Positions 35,546 through 44,048 of a stretch of 64,000 bases of DNA are shown here, one piece after another; within the stretch, counting starts at the first letter, position 1; every line of letters starts with the position of its first letter. Under the pieces are notes generated by a model. The model saw only the letters and a program-made list of their open reading frames with translations. It made no database searches and was not told the DNA's origin. The position numbers and the translations under genes were made by a program. The stretch lies in the NCBI RefSeq assembly GCF_003248505.1, contig NZ_QFOA01000004.1, positions 80,897 to 144,896 of the forward strand, read 5' to 3'. The DNA comes from Sphingobium sp. (GTDB lineage Bacteria > Pseudomonadota > Alphaproteobacteria > Sphingomonadales > Sphingomonadaceae).

Positions 35546-36199
35546 CTACCTCAGCGGGAGCCGTCTCGCCTTGGCAAGGTTCACGATCAACTCGGGGAGC
35601 GTCTGATGTTCGTGCGCGCGCCATGCGGGCTGACCTGGGCCGCTCCGCCAGGACTCGCTAAGTGGACTGTTGTCTGCCGTATCGAAGCCGAACTGATCGT
35701 AAAGCCGCGTGACCAGCTCCACCGCCTCGGGGTGGTCGCTTGATACCGACAGCGCGTGCCGCCCCGGCGTGCCAGATGGCCGCGCCGACAGGAACAGCCG
35801 CGGTGCCTGAATGTGCGTGAACGCCTTCGCGACCTTAGAGGTGGGGAGCTGTTCCTGCCGTAGCTCGTGCTCCGTCTTCTCACCGACGTCTACCACGGCG
35901 TAGCGCCCGTCACGCCACGGCATGTAGTTGTTGGTGTCGAGAACGATCTTGCCCGCCAGTTGCTCGACCGGCATGTCGTTGGCGAGCTTGAGGGGGACCG
36001 CCACCACGACGAAATCCCCCGCCTCGGCCGCATCGGCAGCGGTCGCAGCGCGCGCGTCGGGCCCGAGTTCGGCGACGAGGCGGGCCAAAGTTTCCGGTCC
36101 GCGCGAGTTGGCGATCACCACCCGGTAGCCGTTCGCGATGGCGGCGCGGGCGATCTGGCTGCCTACCTCTCCCGCACCAATGATGCCGATGGTGGCCAT
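35546..36199 (-). CDS. NADPH-dependent F420-reductase-like oxidoreductase
   Basis: 217 residues from the ATG at 36199. IGIIGAGEVGSQIARAAIANGYRVVIANSRG is a Rossmann NADP-binding motif of the NADPH:F420 reductase/ProC-like type, and VVVAVPL, VLDTNNYMPW and KAFTHIQAP are typical of the family. Sphingomonads do not usually make F420, so the true substrate is probably another small molecule. It follows the SDR gene by 19 bp and is co-transcribed with it, divergent from a TetR regulator, which likely controls both. Confidence 0.88.
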   Translation of the reverse strand: MATIGIIGAGEVGSQIARAAIANGYRVVIANSRGPETLARLVAELGPDARAATAADAAEAGDFVVVAVPLKLANDMPVEQLAGKIVLDTNNYMPWRDGRYAVVDVGEKTEHELRQEQLPTSKVAKAFTHIQAPRLFLSARPSGTPGRHALSVSSDHPEAVELVTRLYDQFGFDTADNSPLSESWRSGPGQPAWRAHEHQTLPELIVNLAKARRLPLR

Positions 36200-36218
36200 A
36201 GTTGATCGCTCCAACGGA

Positions 36219-36932
36219 TCAGGCACCGAACGCTCCGTCGATGGTGTGCATGGCGCCGGTGACGAACCCTGCCTCCGGTCCGGCGAGCCATGCCACCATG
36301 CCCGCGACCTCCTCCGGCCGGCCGTGACGCTTGATCGCCATGAAACCGTGCAGCAGATCCTTCATCGGTCCGTCTGCCGGGTTGGCGTCTGTGTCGATCG
36401 GACCGGGTTGCACGACGTTGATCGTAATCCCGCGAGGCCCGAAGTCGCGTGCCAGCCCACGTGCCATCCCTTGCAGCGCTGACTTGCTGAGCGCGTAAGC
36501 CGCCATGCCGGGAACGGGCATCCGATCGCCGTTCACCGATCCGATAACGATGATGCGCCCGCCCTCGGGCATCTGTCGCGCCGCCTCGACCGATGCATGA
36601 TACGGCGCGTGAACATTGATCCGGAACAGCCGGTCAATCGCGTCCGGGTCCTGTTCCAGCGAGTCGCCGAACACGGCGATGCCGGCATTGACGACCAGCA
36701 CGTCGAGCGCGCCGCTGTCCTTCACGCGTGCGATCACCGCGTCGCGATCCGCGCTGTCCGTCTCCACGGCCGTGCTGCGCGTCTCGGCCGCCAACGCTTC
36801 GGCTGCGTCTCGCGAGCCGGAATAGGTGAAGACCACGGTCGCGCCATCCGCTGCAAAGCGCCGAACGATTGCCGCGCCGATTCCGCGGCTACCACCAAGC
36901 ACAAGAACGGATTTTCCCTCGAACGCACCCAT
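36219..36932 (-). CDS. SDR-family oxidoreductase
   Basis: 237 residues. Classical short-chain dehydrogenase motifs: LVLGGSRGIGAAIVRRF (NAD(P)-binding TGxxxGxG variant), VVNAGIA (NNAG-like), the Ser at IVIGSVNG and Y-x3-K in AAYALSKSAL, and PGPIDTD. The ATG at 36932 has GGAAGAG upstream. It reduces a carbonyl or oxidises an alcohol using NAD(P)(H). It heads a two-gene operon divergent from the TetR gene, the standard layout for inducible detoxification of a reactive carbonyl or quinone. The specific substrate is unknown. Confidence 0.92.
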   Translation of the reverse strand: MGAFEGKSVLVLGGSRGIGAAIVRRFAADGATVVFTYSGSRDAAEALAAETRSTAVETDSADRDAVIARVKDSGALDVLVVNAGIAVFGDSLEQDPDAIDRLFRINVHAPYHASVEAARQMPEGGRIIVIGSVNGDRMPVPGMAAYALSKSALQGMARGLARDFGPRGITINVVQPGPIDTDANPADGPMKDLLHGFMAIKRHGRPEEVAGMVAWLAGPEAGFVTGAMHTIDGAFGA

Positions 36933-37005
36933 CGCACTCTTCCTTGATCAATAACTTACGATCCGCTACATAAATGGTTCAACCCCGCGCGTCAAGGTAT
37001 TTGTA

Positions 37006-37620
37006 GTGGAGCATACAGAAAGCCGCCGCACACGTGGCCGACCGCGCCAGTTCGACTTGGACGAGGCGGTCGCGGCCGCCCAACGCCTGTTTCACGCCCG
37101 CGGCTACGATGCGGTCAGCGTCGCTGACCTCATCCAGGCGATCGGTATAAATCCGCCCAGCTTCTATGCCGCCTTTGGTAGCAAGGCGGACCTCTACAGC
37201 CGCATCCTCGATCGTTATGCCGCCCAAGGCGCGATCCCGCTGGCCGATCTGCTAAGCGCGGATCGACCGATCGCGGAATGTCTCGTGGCGGTGCTGGAAG
37301 AGGCGGCCCGGCGCTACGCAGCCGATCCCGGCGCGGCGGGTTGCCTCGTCATCGAGGGTGCGCGCTGCGCCGACCCAGAAGCAAAAGGCGCTGCTGGCGC
37401 TTTCATTACGGCTGCGGAGGAGGCGATTTATCGATTCATTGCCGCCCGTTATCCCGATCAAGCCGCGTGTATCCAAGATTATATGAGCACCGTAATGGCC
37501 GGGCTGTCCGCCAGCGCCCGTAACGGGCACAATTTTGATCGCCTGCTCGCAACCGCCCGTCTCGCAGGAGTCGGTCTTGAACAGACGTTCGCGCTTAATA
37601 GGCAAGGTCGGGAAAAGTGA
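37006..37620 (+). CDS. TetR-family transcriptional regulator
   Basis: 204 residues starting at GTG 37006 with AAGG eight bases upstream. The N-terminal helix-turn-helix is typical (RGRPRQFDLDEAVAAAQRLFHARGY, then VSVADLIQAIGINPPSFYAAFGSKADLY). The C-terminal ligand domain contains CLVIEGARCADPEAKG and other cysteines. It diverges from the SDR/F420-reductase-like operon with 73 bp between, so it most probably represses that operon and itself until an electrophile binds or modifies it. The operator sequence was not resolved by eye. Confidence 0.9.
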   Translation: MEHTESRRTRGRPRQFDLDEAVAAAQRLFHARGYDAVSVADLIQAIGINPPSFYAAFGSKADLYSRILDRYAAQGAIPLADLLSADRPIAECLVAVLEEAARRYAADPGAAGCLVIEGARCADPEAKGAAGAFITAAEEAIYRFIAARYPDQAACIQDYMSTVMAGLSASARNGHNFDRLLATARLAGVGLEQTFALNRQGREK

Positions 37621-38077
37621 ACACGACGTTCCCGTAAAGGAAGGTGTAGCGAGAAAGCTGGCAGAATCGGTCTTTTGATGCCCCCGGGAAAGCTATTTTC
37701 TCGAAATCTGTCCCGATTGAGTTTTCTCAAATCAACCCGTCCTACATGGAAAAACGGGAATGTTTTGGCACGGCAGAATGCTGGTTTCGGAAAGGTGAGC
37801 CGACTTACTGAAGGGGTGGGGTTTGGGCGATTCGTGCCGTTGGCCGTCAAACGCTGGTATGCCGGTCAGCGTCATAGTGTCCGACAGCGCACCGTTCTGA
37901 TGGGTTGCCGGACAATATCGGCGGGCGACGGGTTCACGGACACGTTCTGTTCGCTCCTAGCGATGCAAAACTCACTTTCGTGTCGTGACCCTTGATTGGA
38001 CATGGTGCCGGTGGTCCCGAACCGGACTGAGCGGCGTGCTAGGTAGGATCTGCCACCGGAACCGCGGGCGGTCGGCA
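37621..38077. other. Gene-free stretch after the TetR gene
   Basis: About 450 bp between the TetR stop and the flavoprotein stop (convergent). It is less GC-rich at 37680-37760. Short frames here have no ribosome site or domain. Around 37880-37960 there are several TGTCCG and CGGACA elements in opposite orientation that resemble part of a recombination or repressor site, but I cannot assign them. Confidence 0.5.
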
Positions 38078-39694
38078 TTAGACCCGAACGTGGGCCCAAA
38101 CCTTGGAGATCACGACCGAGCCTTCGCCCACCGAGGATGCCACCCGCTTCACGGATCCCGCGCGGACATCGCCCACCGCGAAGATGCCAACCTCCGAGGT
38201 CTCATAAGGCGAGGCTCCGTCCACCTCTTGCCCGGTCAGGACGAAACCGTGGGGGTCGAGCGCGACGAGCCCCGAGAGCCATGCGGTGTTGGGTGCAGCG
38301 CCGACCATGACGAAGAGCGCGCCGGAATCGAGCGTGCGGGTCGAGCCGTGATGCACGTCGCGTATCGTGACCGCCTCGAGCCTGTCCGATCCGTGGAGGG
38401 CGCTGACTTCCGTGCCATATTCGATCGTGATCGCTGGGTCTGCAACGAGCCGGCTGGACAGGTAGCTCGACATCGATGACGCAAGCGAGCGGCCGCGAAC
38501 CAGGACGCGGACATGCTTCGCAGAGCGGCTGAGGAACATCGCTGCCTGACCGGCGGAGTTGCCGCCACCGATGATGATCGTCTCGGTGTCCCGGCTATAG
38601 CGCGCCTCGCTCTCGGTAGCCGCGTAATAGACACCGGCCCCTTCAAACGCTTCAAGCCGATCGATCGGCAGCCGGCGATATTGGACACCGGTCGCCACGA
38701 CGACGGCCCGCCCGCGGACCCGTTGTTCGTTGTCGAAGGTCGCACAGAACGAGCTGTCTTCCAGACGTTCCAGTTTCACTACCCGCCGCGGCATCGCGAA
38801 ACGCGTGCCAAATTTCATAGCCTGGACCTCGCCGCGCCACACCAGGTCGGCGCCAGAGATCCCAGTCGGAAAACCCATGTAGTTCTCGATCCGGCTCGAG
38901 GTGCCCGCCTGACCTCCGATCGCCACATCCTCGATCACCAGTGCACGTAGCCCCTCAGCGCCCGCATAGACGCCTGCTGCCACTCCTGCAGGCCCGCCGC
39001 CTACAATCAGAACGTCGAAGGCCTCATCGTCGACGAGATCGTGATTGAGGCCGAGCAAGCGCGCCACCTTGTCGGGGGTCGGGTCGGCGACAACCACATC
39101 GCGCCCGAAGACTACCGCCGGCTTGTCCGGTGACGTCGAGCAGGTCATCGCGACAGCCGCCGCCTCCGCACTCCCGAGCGCATATGACATATAGGGCAGA
39201 CGGTTGCGGCTCGCGAACTCCGCGATCCGGCGCACGCCTCGATCCACTTCCTCGCCGATCAAAACGAGCGTGCCGTAACGTCTGTCGAGTTGCTGGCGTC
39301 GCCGCGCCGAGAGCACGGTGATGACGATGTCGGACATCTCCGGCGTTTCGGACATCAGTCGCAACATGTCCGGGCGCGGCACTTCGATCACGGTGGTGTC
39401 GGTGACCGCTCGCATCGGCAGCGACCAGTTGCCGCCGTTAAGGAACGCAATTTCCGCCATGAACTGGGTTGGCCCGAGGGTTGAGGCAATATGGCGCTCG
39501 TCCGTGAAGGGGTTCACGACCTCGATCTCGCCCTCCTCGACATAGACGAAGCGGTTGGCGGGCTCCCCGGCACGTGCGACGAACGTGCCGGCGGGATAGC
39601 GGTGAATCGTGCCAACTGCTTTCAACGCCGCGACATGCGTCGCAGAAAGGGGAACACGTTGCATCTCTCGTAAGTCGCGCCCGATCGATTCCAT
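38078..39694 (-). CDS. cNMP-binding domain fused to thioredoxin-reductase-like flavoprotein without CxxC
   Basis: 538 residues from the ATG at 39694. Residues about 15-130 form a cyclic-nucleotide-binding domain (YPAGTFVARAGEPANRFVYVEEGEIEVV; GPTQFMAEIAFLNGG). A short linker precedes a FAD domain (VGGGPAGVAAGVYA at 231-244; IGGQAGTSSRIENYMGFP) and an NAD(P) domain (IIGGGNSAGQ at 374-383). Where thioredoxin reductase has CATC, this protein has AATE (358-361), so it cannot pass electrons through the usual disulfide. A ligand-gated NAD(P)H oxidase or ferredoxin/flavodoxin-type reductase is more likely. It is convergent with nothing and stands next to operator copy C on the other strand. Confidence 0.85.
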   Translation of the reverse strand: MESIGRDLREMQRVPLSATHVAALKAVGTIHRYPAGTFVARAGEPANRFVYVEEGEIEVVNPFTDERHIASTLGPTQFMAEIAFLNGGNWSLPMRAVTDTTVIEVPRPDMLRLMSETPEMSDIVITVLSARRRQQLDRRYGTLVLIGEEVDRGVRRIAEFASRNRLPYMSYALGSAEAAAVAMTCSTSPDKPAVVFGRDVVVADPTPDKVARLLGLNHDLVDDEAFDVLIVGGGPAGVAAGVYAGAEGLRALVIEDVAIGGQAGTSSRIENYMGFPTGISGADLVWRGEVQAMKFGTRFAMPRRVVKLERLEDSSFCATFDNEQRVRGRAVVVATGVQYRRLPIDRLEAFEGAGVYYAATESEARYSRDTETIIIGGGNSAGQAAMFLSRSAKHVRVLVRGRSLASSMSSYLSSRLVADPAITIEYGTEVSALHGSDRLEAVTIRDVHHGSTRTLDSGALFVMVGAAPNTAWLSGLVALDPHGFVLTGQEVDGASPYETSEVGIFAVGDVRAGSVKRVASSVGEGSVVISKVWAHVRV

Positions 39695-39910
39695 TACGTC
39701 CCGCCCCGTGTTGCCCGTCGGAGCGACAGTCGCCCCGGTAGCCTGGCTGCGCAAGAGTAGATGCGAGTGCAGAAGCGCAATCCGGCCGATCCATTAGCGG
39801 TTTCAAGTCGCTCGTCAGACTTCTCAACGGGCCAGAGCCAAATTGCGCCTCACATCTCAGGGTATTAGCAATAGCTAAGTAAAGTTGCTGGAGAGATGGG
39901 TGCGGTAAGG

Positions 39911-39964
39911 TATGGAAACTATGTCGCGCGGCTATTGGAAATACTGCGCGCATACCCTCATAGT
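39911..39964 (+). promoter_or_regulatory. Shared stress operator/promoter, copy C (thioredoxin-like operon)
   Basis: TATGGAAACTAT (39911-39922), 10 bp, TATTGG (-35, from 39933), 18 bp in the consensus frame, CATAGT (-10, 39959-39964). The transcript would lead into the thioredoxin-like/DM13/MFS operon at 40125. This copy is complete and is the best template for reconstructing copy D. Confidence 0.82.
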
Positions 39965-40124
39965 CCGGCAGGAGAAACCTTAGAGCCCCGAGTGTAATTC
40001 GGACAAAGTGGCGATCCGAGCGATCAATTATTTGGGATGCGGGCGCAAAACCAGCTCGGAGGTTCGCGCGCCATCGCGATGCGCGACCATTCATTGGGCT
40101 TCAGCGTCGGAATTGGAGGATCAG

Positions 40125-40595
40125 ATGAGCGTCGCCGGAGAACAAGCGCCCGAGCTGCGCGTGCAGAAATGGATCGGCGCTGATGGAGGTAGCATCGCGC
40201 CGCTCAAGCTATCGGACCTCGGCGCGGGCCCGAAGATCCTGTTCGCCTTCCAGCACTGGTGCCATGGTTGCCATCTGCATGGCTTTCCCACGCTGCAAAG
40301 GCTGCACAGCGCGTTGAGCCTCAGGGGCGTTGGCTTCGCGGTGATCCAGACCGTCTTCGAAGGGGCGGATGAGAACACCTTTGAGAAGTTGCGCGTGAAT
40401 CAGCTCAAGTATGAGCTTCCTATCGCGTTTGGCCAGGACGAGCCACCTGCCGGCGCGACTCTTCCCACCTTCATGGAGGACTACCGCACCCGGGGAACGC
40501 CCTGGTTCTCCGTGATGGACGCTGGCGGCCGGATCGTCTTCTCGGACTTCCATCTCGACGCCGATCAGCTCGTAAAGGGACTGGAGCTGGTGTAA
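40125..40595 (+). CDS. Thioredoxin-like (TlpA/AhpC fold) protein
   Basis: 156 residues from the ATG at 40125, with TTGGAGGA eight bases upstream. FAFQHWCHGCHLHGFP holds a CxxC at Cys46 and Cys49 in the thioredoxin position, and GVGFAVIQTVFEG and TRGTPWFSVMDAGGRIVFSDF complete the fold (cis-Pro before Trp). No signal peptide, so it is cytoplasmic. The His-rich WCHGCH motif is not the common WCGPC and may favour oxidation or metal binding. First gene of an operon with a DM13 protein and an MFS transporter, expressed from promoter copy C. Confidence 0.85.
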   Translation: MSVAGEQAPELRVQKWIGADGGSIAPLKLSDLGAGPKILFAFQHWCHGCHLHGFPTLQRLHSALSLRGVGFAVIQTVFEGADENTFEKLRVNQLKYELPIAFGQDEPPAGATLPTFMEDYRTRGTPWFSVMDAGGRIVFSDFHLDADQLVKGLELV

Positions 40596-40598
40596 CCG

Positions 40599-41090
40599 AT
40601 GCGGCGCTGGGTCATCCTGATTGCCACCCATCTCGCGATGCTTGCCATCGGTTTTGCGGGCGGCGTCTACACGCTGCCGATCCTGACCGCCCCCCGAGCC
40701 CCGGACGCGGCGGCCTTGCGAGCCATTTCAGCCGAGTCGCTCTACGCAGGGCGTCTGGCCCGCGATCTCAATGGCAGCGATCTGCTTCACTGGGGGGAAG
40801 GCGAGATCCGGGTATCGCGCGACCGTATCGCCCATATCGGGCGCCTCGCCCCCGGACCGGACTACAAGCTCTACCTCGCACCACATTTCGTCGACACCAA
40901 GGAGGCCTTCCTCCTCATCAAAGACAGATCGGTCCGCGTGGGCGACGTGAAAGCGTTCAACGGCTTCATCGTCGAGGTGCCTGCCGGTGTCGATGTTCGC
41001 GATTACAATACGGTCGTCATCTGGTGCGAAGCATTCGACCAGTTCATCACCTCCACAGAATATCAACCCTCGCGCCAGGCGAGAAAATGA
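40599..41090 (+). CDS. DM13-domain membrane-anchored protein
   Basis: 163 residues beginning 3 bp after the thioredoxin-like stop. The first 30 residues are one hydrophobic segment (WVILIATHLAMLAIGFAGGVYTLPIL), a signal anchor; the rest is a DM13 domain (DLLHWGEGEIRVS, KLYLAPHFVD, GDVKAFNGFIVEVPAGVDV, NTVVIWCEAFDQF) with the conserved Cys of that family. DM13 domains are thought to take part in extracytoplasmic electron-transfer or redox reactions. The gene overlaps the MFS start by four bases. Placement suggests it helps handle oxidised compounds in the periplasm. Confidence 0.87.
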   Translation: MRRWVILIATHLAMLAIGFAGGVYTLPILTAPRAPDAAALRAISAESLYAGRLARDLNGSDLLHWGEGEIRVSRDRIAHIGRLAPGPDYKLYLAPHFVDTKEAFLLIKDRSVRVGDVKAFNGFIVEVPAGVDVRDYNTVVIWCEAFDQFITSTEYQPSRQARK

Positions 41091-42367
41091 GCGCGGCCAT
41101 GGATACCATGAGGTCGGCGGGCAGACGCGGCCTCGTTCTCACGCCGGTGGCGGCGCTGCTGTTGAGTGTCGCCGCTCTGCTGCTGGGCAACGGTTTGCTG
41201 GGCACGCTCCTGATCGTGAGAGCCGGCCAGGAGGGCTTTTCGACCGGCGCGATCAGCGCGATGATGTCTTTCTATTTCGCGGGTTTCACGATCGGCGCGC
41301 TAGTGTTGCCGCGGATCATCGTCTCCGTAGGGCACGTCAGAACCTTCGCCGGCTTTGCGGCTATCGCTTCGATGACTGCCCTTCTTCATTTGGCGTTCGT
41401 GGAACCGTTTGCCTGGATACCGCTTCGCCTGATCACCGGGTTCGCCTATGCGGGCATGATCCTCGCTACGGAGAGCTGGCTCAACGCCCATGCGTTGCCA
41501 TCCACGCGAGGCCAGCTCCTGTCGATCTTCGGTATCGTCTCGATGGGCTCATGGGCAATCGGGCAGGCGCTGCTCAACGTCGCGCCGCCCGTCGACGTGA
41601 CCTTGTTCCTCATCGTGTCGCTGTTGATATCGGCGGCGGTGGTTCCCATCACCTTGCTGCCCAGTCATCCGCCGGCCCAGGTGGCCCAGGAGCCGGTCGC
41701 GTTTCGGGACCTCGTCCGCGTATCACCGCTCCCTGCGGCCGGCGCTTTCCTGGCAGGCCTGGCTATCGGCGGTTTCTGGGGGTTAGGTCCGAACTTCGCC
41801 CAGAGGATCGGACTTGGCGTGGGCGGGATATCGGCTTTCATGGCCGCGGTGCTTGGCGGAACGCTGGTGTTGCAATGGCCGCTCGGCTGGCTTTCGGATC
41901 GAGTGCCCCGGAGTTTCGTCATCGCCGGTGCGGCACTGGCGTCGGCAGCGGCTGCGATCGGCGTAGCGCTGGCGGTGGACGCGCCTCTGGCCGTGCTCCT
42001 TGCCGCGGGCGCGCTGTTCGGCGGCTTCGGCATCCCGATCTATTCGCTGTGCCTTGCCGTCGCGAACGACGATCTTCCGGCCGGCCGGCTGCTCGGTACC
42101 GCACGCGCCCTGCTGCTGCTCAACGGGATAGGGACAGCTGCTGGCCCGCTTATCGGGGGAACAGCGATGACGATCCTGGGCCCGGGCGGCTTGTTCCTTT
42201 ACGCAGCGGCGTTGCTCACACTCCTGGCGGCCTTGGCCATCGCCCGGATCCCAAGCCGCTCGACCCAAACCAAGCCTGCCCCCCGTTCTCCAAGCACGCC
42301 GATGATCACCGGATCGCTTGATACGATGATGTGTATGCAGAAGCGGTCGCAGGGGGTTCGACCGTAA
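41087..42367 (+). CDS. MFS transporter
   Basis: 426 residues from the ATG at 41087, ATGA-overlapped with the DM13 gene. About 12 hydrophobic segments are apparent; YFAGFTIGALVLPRIIVSVGHVRTF contains an MFS A-motif-like loop, and LGWLSDRVPRSFVIAGAAL the second half-repeat copy. It resembles the YcaD/YfkF-type branch of drug or metabolite exporters. With promoter copy C and redox partners upstream, export of an oxidised or electrophilic product is a reasonable inference, but the substrate is not known. Confidence 0.88.
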   Translation: MSAAMDTMRSAGRRGLVLTPVAALLLSVAALLLGNGLLGTLLIVRAGQEGFSTGAISAMMSFYFAGFTIGALVLPRIIVSVGHVRTFAGFAAIASMTALLHLAFVEPFAWIPLRLITGFAYAGMILATESWLNAHALPSTRGQLLSIFGIVSMGSWAIGQALLNVAPPVDVTLFLIVSLLISAAVVPITLLPSHPPAQVAQEPVAFRDLVRVSPLPAAGAFLAGLAIGGFWGLGPNFAQRIGLGVGGISAFMAAVLGGTLVLQWPLGWLSDRVPRSFVIAGAALASAAAAIGVALAVDAPLAVLLAAGALFGGFGIPIYSLCLAVANDDLPAGRLLGTARALLLLNGIGTAAGPLIGGTAMTILGPGGLFLYAAALLTLLAALAIARIPSRSTQTKPAPRSPSTPMITGSLDTMMCMQKRSQGVRP

Positions 42368-42398
42368 CGCGGCACGCCAACTGCACGAACCGCGCTGG

Positions 42399-42800
42399 TC
42401 AGGCGATGATGGCCGTTACCCTGATTTCGATACGCATCGTTGGAAGCCCCAGCGCTTCGATTCCCAACTGCGTCCAGATTGGCGCGCGGTTGGGCATATA
42501 GTGGCGGTACAGCCTGGCCATTGTTTCGTTGATCACCGGAGGAAAGCCCCCGACGTGGTAGGAGTTGACGTGGACGACATGCTCCCAACGTGCCCCGGCT
42601 GTCGCGAGCGTCCGTTCCACGTTCTTGAACGCCTGCTCGATCTCTTCCTCGATCGATTCCGGAATGACGAGATCGTCGTTCCATCCGCCCTGTCCGGAGG
42701 TCTCCACGCGGTCACCAACGCGCATTGCCTGCGAGTAATGCAGCGCGTCATGCAGGCGCTGCCCATATCCGGGGGTGATGAAGAATGACGGTGTTGTCAT
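42399..42800 (-). CDS. RidA/YjgF-family protein
   Basis: 133 residues from the ATG at 42800. Typical RidA segments: FFITPGYGQRLHDALHYSQAMRVGDRVETSGQGGW, EEIEQAFKNVERTLATAGARWEHVVHVNSYH and MRIEIRVTAII. The conserved catalytic Arg before the C-terminus (here in TMRIEIRV) fits enamine/imine deaminase members, although many paralogues have other roles, including chlorination-induced chaperone activity in E. coli RidA. It is convergent with the MFS gene and stands alone on its strand. Confidence 0.9.
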   Translation of the reverse strand: MTTPSFFITPGYGQRLHDALHYSQAMRVGDRVETSGQGGWNDDLVIPESIEEEIEQAFKNVERTLATAGARWEHVVHVNSYHVGGFPPVINETMARLYRHYMPNRAPIWTQLGIEALGLPTMRIEIRVTAIIA

Positions 42801-42888
42801 GAGTTTGCCTTTGATGTGACAGGTCGATGCGGCTGCGGGGACCGTATGCATGCAGAAAGGGCATTGCGCGGCGGCTTGGTAGTGTGCG

Positions 42889-43338
42889 CTATTCCACGTC
42901 TTCCACCACGAGATCCCGTCCGTTGAACTGCACGGTCTCGCCGGCGCGGGCACCTTCGATCGCTTCGAAGATCGGCGCCATCGTCGAAATGCCCATCAGC
43001 TCACGTCCCTGACAGGTGAACCTGCTCGTCGACACCGCGACCGCGAAGTAGCGGCCGGACAGCTTGACGACAGCGCCTTCGGCGACGGCCGACTTGGGGC
43101 CAAAATCGATCGTCCTGAGCTTTTCGAGTTTCTCGGCATAGTCATGGAGCGTGTCATCGAGCGCTTCGGCGAAGTCACTCGCGACCTCGGCCTGCGCCAG
43201 TTCGTCGTTTTCGATCGGTTCGCTGCGATCGAGTCGCGCGGTAGAGACATAGTCCAGATAGTTTTCGCGAGCGCTCTGCAACGCTGCGGTCTCCAGAGAA
43301 AGCATCGTCTCTCGGATGTGGCTCTTGTTCCAGTCCAT
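42889..43338 (-). CDS. GreA/GreB C-terminal-domain protein (Gfh-like)
   Basis: 149 residues from the ATG at 43338 (GAGGTG upstream). Residues 1-70 are helical (ETMLSLETAALQSARENYLDYVST), long enough for a coiled coil, and the last 75 residues have the FKBP-like GreA/B C-terminal fold: VAEGAVVKLSGRYFAVAV, then GRELMGISTMAPIFEAIEGARAGETVQF. Gre-fold proteins enter the RNA-polymerase secondary channel. The N-terminal hairpin is much shorter than in GreA and its tip acidic residues are uncertain, so a regulator rather than a cleavage factor is likely. Confidence 0.8.
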   Translation of the reverse strand: MDWNKSHIRETMLSLETAALQSARENYLDYVSTARLDRSEPIENDELAQAEVASDFAEALDDTLHDYAEKLEKLRTIDFGPKSAVAEGAVVKLSGRYFAVAVSTSRFTCQGRELMGISTMAPIFEAIEGARAGETVQFNGRDLVVEDVE

Positions 43339-43384
43339 GATCACCTCGTTGTGTTTCAGTGTTTTTGAAAGTTCTGTGATGCCG

Positions 43385-43954
43385 CTATTCGTCGCTGATG
43401 ACGTCTTCGCCCTGGTATGGAACTCGGATCAGGCGAGAATCGCGGATGATGCTCGTGACAAGCCAGACATATTCCTGCTCGGCGGTATCAAAGCCGAGGA
43501 TGCTGAAGGATTGGCCGAAAGGGCAGGGTGGGAAGTCTGGAAACCCTTCCCGCAAGATGTAACGCTCGGGATCGCGGTTGAACTCGACCTTGTACACCTT
43601 CCGGAGTCCGTGCTTGCTCGGCAGATCCTGGTCACCTGCCTGCGCCGTTTCCCGATCCGCTACGAGGCGCTCGGACAGGTCCCGGGGACAAATTTCGTGG
43701 AACACGTCGAACGCGTCGATCAACAGGCCCTTGTGCGCGGTCGCTGGATCGGTGATCGCATAGATGTTGGAGGCGTCCTCGCCATCCCCACTTTCGAGGC
43801 GCAGCGCCGCATCGATCTGGATCCCGCACGGATCGAGGGTCGATCCCAGTTCGAGATCGACAAGTTTGCCGTCCTTGACGCGGTATTCGCGGTGGTAGCC
43901 CTTGGCGATGAAGGATTGGACTGCTTCTAGAACGTCGGTCACTTGGGAGGTCAT
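43385..43954 (-). CDS. Conserved hypothetical protein
   Basis: 189 residues from the ATG at 43954 (GAAGGTG ahead). VLEAVQSFIAKGYHREYRVKDGKLV resembles the N-terminal part of small proteins sometimes labelled phosphoribosylpyrophosphate synthetase, but no PRPP-binding loop is present, so the label is not supported. The C-terminal half (KVYKVEFNRDPERYIL, then FDTAEQEYVWLVTSIIRDSRLIRVPYQG) is unassigned. It ends 46 bp before the Gre-like gene on the same strand and may form an operon with it. Confidence 0.6.
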   Translation of the reverse strand: MTSQVTDVLEAVQSFIAKGYHREYRVKDGKLVDLELGSTLDPCGIQIDAALRLESGDGEDASNIYAITDPATAHKGLLIDAFDVFHEICPRDLSERLVADRETAQAGDQDLPSKHGLRKVYKVEFNRDPERYILREGFPDFPPCPFGQSFSILGFDTAEQEYVWLVTSIIRDSRLIRVPYQGEDVISDE

Positions 43955-44048
43955 GGAAGCACCTTCATCTCGAGTTGGATTGGACACGCTCCTCCACCGG
44001 GCGCGCTGTCGCCCGTCGGAGGTCGGACAAGCGCGCGAAGTGCTGATT

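Noticed and set aside
37870..37970. Tn3-type resolution site from repeated TGTCCG/CGGACA blocks
   Set aside because: Blocks are not arranged as known res subsites and no resolvase or transposase gene is near.
39800..39870. Possible extra stress operator upstream of the cNMP flavoprotein (GCTATTGCTAATAC)
   Set aside because: No TATnnAAACTAT element 10 bp away; resemblance limited to one short block.
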